64,000 nt of DNA from assembly GCA_001274695.2 (NCBI GenBank), contig LARU01000002.1, positions 1,426,001 through 1,490,000 on the forward strand. The letters run 5' to 3'. The notes below the pieces were generated by a model that saw only the letters and a list, made by a program, of their open reading frames with translations, had not been told where the DNA came from and made no database searches. A program made the translations under genes and the position numbers. Within the stretch, counting starts at the first letter, position 1. Each line of letters begins with the position of its first letter. This DNA is from Azoarcus sp. PA01. GTDB taxonomy: Bacteria > Pseudomonadota > Gammaproteobacteria > Burkholderiales > Rhodocyclaceae. Positions 59,767-64,000 of this stretch are shown here, one piece after another.

Positions 59767-61038
59767 ATGCCGGCCGAAACCATCATTGTCGACAGCTACT
59801 TCGACGGCGAGCGCCACCACGAGCATGGCCCGTATGGCTTCCTGATTGCCGACGGGCGAATCGCCGCGATCCTGCCGGCAGCGCAGCTCGCGCTCGTCGC
59901 GCCCCCAACCGCAGCGCCGCAACGCGCGGCGTTCCTGATGCCGGGCCTCGTCGACGCCCACGTGCACCTGTTCCTCGACGGCACGCAACTCGACGCGACG
60001 CGGCGTGCCGACTACTTGAAGGCGCCGCTCGAGGAGATGCTCGCGGTGGCGACGCACAACGCGGCGGCGACGCTCGCGTGCGGCATCACGACGGTGCGCG
60101 ACGCGGGAGACCGCTTCGGCATCAACCACCGCCTGCGGGCAGCGGCCGCGGAACGGGGCGCCACCCTGCCGGCAGTACGCTCCGCCGGCCTCGGGCTGAA
60201 GCGCCCGAAGCGCTATGGCGCATTCATGGGTCGGGATGTCGCGGACAGCGACGAGATCGTCGCGGCGGTGCAGGAGCTTGCCGCCGACTGCGACGACATC
60301 AAGCTGATCCTCACCGGCATCATCGATTTCGACGCCGGCCGCGTCGCGGGCGAGCCGCAGTTCGACCTGGAGTCGGCGTCGCTGGTCGTACGCACCGCAC
60401 ACGCGCTCGGCAAACGCGTATTCGCGCACTGCAGCGGCACGACCGGCCTCGACGTCGCGATCGCGGCGAAAGTGGATTCGATCGAGCACGGTTTCTTCAT
60501 GACCTGCGACAGGGTCCGGGCGATGGCCGACCGCGGCATCGCGTGGACGCCGACTTTCGCGCCGGTGCATTTCCAGTGGGCGCGCCCCGAAGTCGCCGGC
60601 TGGTCGCCGCAGACGGTCGACAACATCGCCCGCATCCTCGACGAGCATGCGGAAAACCTCGTGCGCGCCGACGCAGCGGGTGTCACGCTGCTGTGCGGCT
60701 CCGACGCCGGAAGCCATGGTGTCGGCCATGGTACCGGGCTGCTCGATGAACTGCAGTGGCTGCACGAAGCCGGGCTGTCGGTCACGACGGTGCTGCGTGC
60801 GGCGACCAGCGCTGCGCGGCGTCACTGGGGCGAGCCGGCGCTGCTCGCCGAGGGCGCAGCGTTCGATGCGGTGCTGCTCGAGGCGTCGCCATTCGAGCGG
60901 TTCGCCGCGCTGCGCGAGCCGCTGGCGGTATTCCGCAGCGGCTCATGTCACGCATCCCGGCCGGATGGGACGCTGCGTCCGTTGGCAACGGGGCGCACCG
61001 GGCGGGACCGGGTCCCGCCCGCCGCCGCTACTGCATGA
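59767..61038 (+). CDS. Amidohydrolase-family metal-dependent hydrolase
   Basis: A 423-residue amidohydrolase: MPGLVDAHVHLF (HxH metal ligands), CDDIKLILTG with a Lys at the carboxylation position, VFAHCSGTTG and SIEHGFF (two more ligand His), CGSDAGSHGVGHG (the catalytic Asp). The set is that of the imidazolonepropionase/prolidase-like subgroup (cd01299-like), hydrolysing cyclic amides or related C-N bonds. It is four bases after the MtrH-like gene, so substrate hydrolysis may precede or follow demethylation. A GC-rich hairpin (61000-61020) is embedded in the last codons, and the tail overlaps a convergent gene. Confidence 0.88.
   Translation: MPAETIIVDSYFDGERHHEHGPYGFLIADGRIAAILPAAQLALVAPPTAAPQRAAFLMPGLVDAHVHLFLDGTQLDATRRADYLKAPLEEMLAVATHNAAATLACGITTVRDAGDRFGINHRLRAAAAERGATLPAVRSAGLGLKRPKRYGAFMGRDVADSDEIVAAVQELAADCDDIKLILTGIIDFDAGRVAGEPQFDLESASLVVRTAHALGKRVFAHCSGTTGLDVAIAAKVDSIEHGFFMTCDRVRAMADRGIAWTPTFAPVHFQWARPEVAGWSPQTVDNIARILDEHAENLVRADAAGVTLLCGSDAGSHGVGHGTGLLDELQWLHEAGLSVTTVLRAATSAARRHWGEPALLAEGAAFDAVLLEASPFERFAALREPLAVFRSGSCHASRPDGTLRPLATGRTGRDRVPPAAATA
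61000..61020. other. Hairpin at the convergent ends of the methyl-transfer genes
   Basis: A perfect nine-base stem (GGGCGGGAC and GTCCCGCCC) with a CGG loop, inside the last codons of the amidohydrolase gene, just before the convergent TRAP gene overlaps it by 11 bases. It may end or slow transcription in both directions. No U-run. Confidence 0.5.
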
Positions 61039-62050
61039 GCATCGCCTTCGCGTCCGCGAGCAGCTTGTCGCCGTCGTAGCCTTTGGCCGTGACCTCCTTG
61101 ACCCATTCGAGGGCGACGCCCTCGGACGCCTTGATCCAGTGCTGCACTTCGGCGGCTGGCACGGTGTAGAACGCGTTGTTGCGCGCTTCGGCCAGCTTGC
61201 GGTTCGGCGCTTTCGTCTCGTCCCAGATCCTGCCGATCCAGGCCGAGGTCTCGGCGCCGCTGTTCGCGTCGATCACTTTTTTCAGCTCCGGAGGCAGGCT
61301 CTCGTATTTGGCCGGGTTCATCGCCAGCACGAAAATGGTGTTGGCGATGTTCGGCAACGAAGCTTCGGTCTCGGTGTGGTACTTCACGATTTCGTCGAGC
61401 TTGAGCCCCGGCATCACCTCCCATGGCAGCAGCGCGCCGTCGATGACCCCTTTGGCAAGGCTTTCCGGAACCTGCGGAACCGGCATCGGCACCGGCGTCG
61501 AGCCCAGCGCCGCAACCAGCTTGGTCGACAGGCGGCTCGGCGCGCGCAGCTTCAGACCCGCGAAGTCCGCCATCGTCCTGACCTGCTTCTTCGTCGTGTG
61601 GATCTGCGCCCCTTCGTGGGTATGGAAGGCGAGTGGCCGCACGCCCTTGTATTCCTCGGCAGCGTACTTCGCCGCGTAGTTCCACAACGCACGGCTGGCT
61701 TTTTCGGCGGTGCTCGTCATGAACGGCAGCTCGAACACTTCGGTGACCGTGAAGCGCGCCGCCTGGTAGGTCGGCACCGTCAGGACGATGTCCGCGACGC
61801 CATCTTTCGCCTGGTCGAAAAGCTGCGTCGGCATGCCGCCCAGCTGCATCGACGGATAGATCTGGCACTTCAGCTCCCCGGCGGATTCCGCCGCGATCTT
61901 CGCGCACCACGGGCCAAGCAGCCTGGTCTGGGCGGTGGAGCTCGGCGGCAGCATATGATGGACCTTGAGTACGATTTCTGCATGTGCCGGCAAGGCGCCG
62001 GCCATTGCCCCTGCTGCGAGCACCGGTAATAGAAGCGCGCGTGTTTTCAT
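61028..62050 (-). CDS. TRAP transporter solute-binding protein (DctP family)
   Basis: A 340-residue periplasmic protein: signal peptide ending PAHA, then a DctP-type fold (LKVHHMLPPSSTAQTRLLGPWC, YPSMQLGGMPTQLFDQAKDGVADIVLTVPTY, ALWNYAAKY, KLRAPSRLSTKLVAALGSTPVPMPVPQVPESLAKGVIDGALLPWEV). The Arg of LRAPSR is the usual carboxylate ligand. No DctQ/DctM gene is in the window, so partner permeases must lie beyond the end or elsewhere. With the UroD-type gene it forms a minus-strand unit opposed to the methyl-transfer operon. Confidence 0.9.
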   Translation of the reverse strand: MKTRALLLPVLAAGAMAGALPAHAEIVLKVHHMLPPSSTAQTRLLGPWCAKIAAESAGELKCQIYPSMQLGGMPTQLFDQAKDGVADIVLTVPTYQAARFTVTEVFELPFMTSTAEKASRALWNYAAKYAAEEYKGVRPLAFHTHEGAQIHTTKKQVRTMADFAGLKLRAPSRLSTKLVAALGSTPVPMPVPQVPESLAKGVIDGALLPWEVMPGLKLDEIVKYHTETEASLPNIANTIFVLAMNPAKYESLPPELKKVIDANSGAETSAWIGRIWDETKAPNRKLAEARNNAFYTVPAAEVQHWIKASEGVALEWVKEVTAKGYDGDKLLADAKAMLMQ

Positions 62051-62210
62051 GCTTTGGGTCTCCCGGAATCAGTCGGATTGGCAGCCGACGGCGACGTGAT
62101 AGCGACCTCGCGGAGGCACGAGGGACGGTGAAGGCGCGGTGGCTCGATCCGTCTGCCCGAGCCTTGGGCGAAGCCGCACTCCGGCTTTGGTGAGGAACGG
62201 GTGTGCGCAC

Positions 62211-63497
62211 TCAGCCCGCATACTTGCGGGCGGCGGCGAACATCGCGCGGACGTTATCGACCGGCGCCTCGTCGGGCAGGCCGAACGCACAGTCGAGAAT
62301 CAGCTTGCCGCCCTTGTGAAACACGTTTTCGGCAAGATGGCGCACTGCGGCGTCGACCTCGGCGGGCGTCCCGGTGGTCATCATCGACGGCGACAAATTA
62401 CCGCGCAGCGCCACCACGTCGCCGAGCACCTCGAACGCCTTGACCAGGTCGGTGCGCTCGAACCAGTAGATGCACTTGCCCGCCGGGATGTCCTTGATGA
62501 TCTCGAGCCGCTTCGTGCAATCGGCTTCCCAAAGCGGCATCGGGATCAGCCCGGCGTCGATCAGGCCGACCAGCAGGCGACGGAACGACGGCCACCAGAA
62601 CGTCTCGAACTGCTTCGGCGACATGAACGCGTCGGGCGCCCAATGCACCGGGATGAAGACGACGGGATTGCCGGAAGCGCGCGCCGCCGAGACGATCTGT
62701 TTCAGCAGGAACACCGCAACTTTGTCCAGCAGGGTCAGCAGCTGGTCCTTTTTGCGGTATAGGTCTTTCATCATGCCGGTCGCGCCGCGAAAGTAGTCGG
62801 CGATGAAGTCATACGGCGCGATGCCTGTTGTACCGTTCGTGCAAGGGTAGCCGAGCGTCGCCAGGCGGTCGGTGAACGCGATATGGTGCTGCGCGAAGCG
62901 CTCGGCCTCTTCAGCGGCCCGGATGACTTTTTCGAGCGCCTCGCGTACCCGCGACTTCGCGAACGGGCGGATGCCGCCGAGCAGGCGGAAGTAGTACAAC
63001 CCGGGAAGATAAGGCAGATCCTCGAAGCCCTCGAACGCCGAGGCGACACGCGGCAGGTAGGTGTGCAGATAATAGCCGGTCGGATCGAAGATGAAGTCTT
63101 CGTACTCGTCGGCTTTCATGTATTCGCGGTCGAGATACTGGAACGGCTGGTCGTCGCCGACGCCGTGCCCCGGCCACTGCAGCTGCTTGAAACCGATGGC
63201 GTCGAGCGACGGGCCGGCAGTCGCCGTGAGCAGCAGCGGACTGACGACGTCGGGGTCGAATTCCAGCACCGCGCGCTCGCCGATCTCGCGCGTCTTTTCG
63301 TAGTCGTACATCAGCTCGCGGCACGTGATGCCGGCGTAACGGGCGAGCCAGAACGTCGAGTAGAAAGCTACGGGCATGCGATCCGGCTGCTTCAGCGCGA
63401 CGCAATCGATGATGCGCTGCCAGCGCGTGTCGAAAGCGGAGGGGGCGGTGGCGGCCACGGCCGGACTCTTGACGAGCGTTTCGCAGATGGCATTCAT
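62211..63497 (-). CDS. Uroporphyrinogen-decarboxylase-family methyltransferase
   Basis: A 428-residue protein of the UroD-like methyltransferase family: FDTRWQRIIDCVALKQPDRMPVAF, YEDFIFDPTGY, YPCTNGTTGIAPYDFI, LRGNLSPSMMTTGTPAEVDAAVRHL and CAFGLPDEAPVDNVRAM. The HxCG zinc motif of MtaA/MtbA is not found at the expected place; the corresponding strand reads PLWEADCTK, so metal ligands may differ. It is the best candidate for the methyltransferase that acts on the unknown methylated substrate. The start is ATG 63497 (a second ATG at 63506, both after AGGAAGGA). Confidence 0.82.
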   Translation of the reverse strand: MNAICETLVKSPAVAATAPSAFDTRWQRIIDCVALKQPDRMPVAFYSTFWLARYAGITCRELMYDYEKTREIGERAVLEFDPDVVSPLLLTATAGPSLDAIGFKQLQWPGHGVGDDQPFQYLDREYMKADEYEDFIFDPTGYYLHTYLPRVASAFEGFEDLPYLPGLYYFRLLGGIRPFAKSRVREALEKVIRAAEEAERFAQHHIAFTDRLATLGYPCTNGTTGIAPYDFIADYFRGATGMMKDLYRKKDQLLTLLDKVAVFLLKQIVSAARASGNPVVFIPVHWAPDAFMSPKQFETFWWPSFRRLLVGLIDAGLIPMPLWEADCTKRLEIIKDIPAGKCIYWFERTDLVKAFEVLGDVVALRGNLSPSMMTTGTPAEVDAAVRHLAENVFHKGGKLILDCAFGLPDEAPVDNVRAMFAAARKYAG

Positions 63498-63693
63498 CGT
63501 ATGCATTTCCTTCCTGGAACATGAGGGCATCGGGAAAGACGCGCCGACTTGCTGATCGGCCTTGCGGGGGCAGCACATGCCTCGTTCCGATATCCGGCAG
63601 GCGACCGTGACGGGCTGTCGCGGAGTCAATTTCTCCCTGCAGGTGGCGGTGCAGGCAGCTGAAGGCAATATCGTGAAAGTGCTAGAGTCCGTC

Positions 63694-63721
63694 AATCCAC
63701 TCTGATGGATTAGGAAAATCC
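63694..63721. promoter_or_regulatory. Candidate operator between the UroD-type and LysR genes
   Basis: AATCCA-N6-TGGATT, overlapping GGATT-N5-AATCC, immediately upstream of the LysR start in the divergent intergenic region. Such tandem palindromes are typical of LysR-type binding and autoregulation. Confidence 0.4.
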
Positions 63722-63726
63722 AAAAA

Positions 63727-64000
63727 ATGAATCTTCATTCAGTGGATCTGAACCTGCTGGTGATCTTCGATGCGATCCTGCGCCACAAGAGCGTCAAGGA
63801 CGCCGGAACCGAACTCGGTCTCAGCCAGCCGGCGATGAGCTATGCGCTCGCGAAGCTGCGCACGACTTTCGACGATCCGCTGTTCTTCCGCACCGGCATC
63901 GAGATGCTGCCAACCGCGCGCGCGTCACTGCTGGCGCTGCCGATAGGCGAGGTGATCGAGAAGATAAGGAACGACGTTTTCGGCGCCGCACCGTTCGACC
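63727..64000 (+). CDS. LysR-family transcriptional regulator, N-terminal part (3' end outside window)
   Basis: The first 91 residues are present: MNLHSVDLNLLVIFDAILRHKSVKDAG and the winged helix-turn-helix LGLSQPAMSYALAKLRTTFDDPLFFRTG are the classical LysR N-terminal signature (helix-turn-helix ~ residues 20-60). It is divergent from the UroD-type gene and is probably its regulator, which would tie effector sensing to the methyl-transfer genes. Confidence 0.9.
   Translation, partial: MNLHSVDLNLLVIFDAILRHKSVKDAGTELGLSQPAMSYALAKLRTTFDDPLFFRTGIEMLPTARASLLALPIGEVIEKIRNDVFGAAPFD

Noticed and set aside
56235-59786. A minus-strand reading frame of 1183 codons antisense to the corrinoid genes
   Set aside because: It is Arg/Ala/Asp/His-rich low-complexity sequence lacking any domain, caused by GC-rich third-position bias opposite real genes.

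Overview
The window is a GC-rich chromosomal segment from a denitrifying, aromatic-degrading betaproteobacterium of the Azoarcus/Aromatoleum/Thauera type (Rhodocyclales). The best evidence is a complete phenylphosphate synthase/carboxylase (pps-ppc) operon for anaerobic phenol degradation with its own sigma-54 activator and a nearby 2-oxoglutarate:ferredoxin oxidoreductase. I assign the group from gene content and recall of those families; no database search was possible.

Layout. 1-11.3 kb: housekeeping and envelope genes (partial EAL protein, amidase, RF3, TerC, a glycine-zipper lipoprotein, a TonB receptor, a DOMON/NamZ pair, a second PRPP synthetase, cytochrome b561 with two PepSY proteins). 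11.4-16.4 kb: asparaginase and metH; metH is preceded by an S-adenosylhomocysteine riboswitch and carries an in-frame palindromic insertion. 16.5-19.6 kb: NfeD/slipin pair, a DUF4399 protein, two tandem BamE-like lipoproteins. 19.7-25.9 kb: Liv-type ABC importer with two substrate-binding proteins. 25.9-29.2 kb: MFS pump, comM, ubiK. 29.3-32.0 kb: TorF-like porin-glnK-amtB behind a sigma-54/NtrC-type promoter, closed by a clear terminator. 32.1-35.1 kb: korAB with an FNR-type site.

35.4-53.6 kb is the phenol region. A DmpR/XylR-type activator diverges from ppsABC-ppcB-ppcD-ppcA-ppcC. Two upstream activator sites and a near-perfect -24/-12 promoter lie between them. The operon continues with a third UbiD-like protein, UbiX, an archaeal-type CTP-dependent riboflavin kinase, a NUDIX hydrolase and a CoA ligase, then a SphA-like outer-membrane protein. 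I read UbiX, the kinase and the NUDIX enzyme as a possible dedicated prenyl-FMN supply line for the carboxylases.

54.1-64.0 kb is the least familiar part: a corrinoid-dependent methyl-transfer locus. It encodes a MetV-MetF fusion, a corrinoid protein, a MetH-activation-domain-like protein, a ferredoxin/ASKHA reductive activator, an MtrH/MeTr-like methyltransferase and an amidohydrolase. A TRAP solute-binding protein and a UroD-family methyltransferase lie on the opposite strand, divergent from a LysR regulator cut off at the window end. Together they look like a pathway that takes a methyl group from an unknown substrate to tetrahydrofolate and oxidises it. This is the best candidate for an undescribed system.
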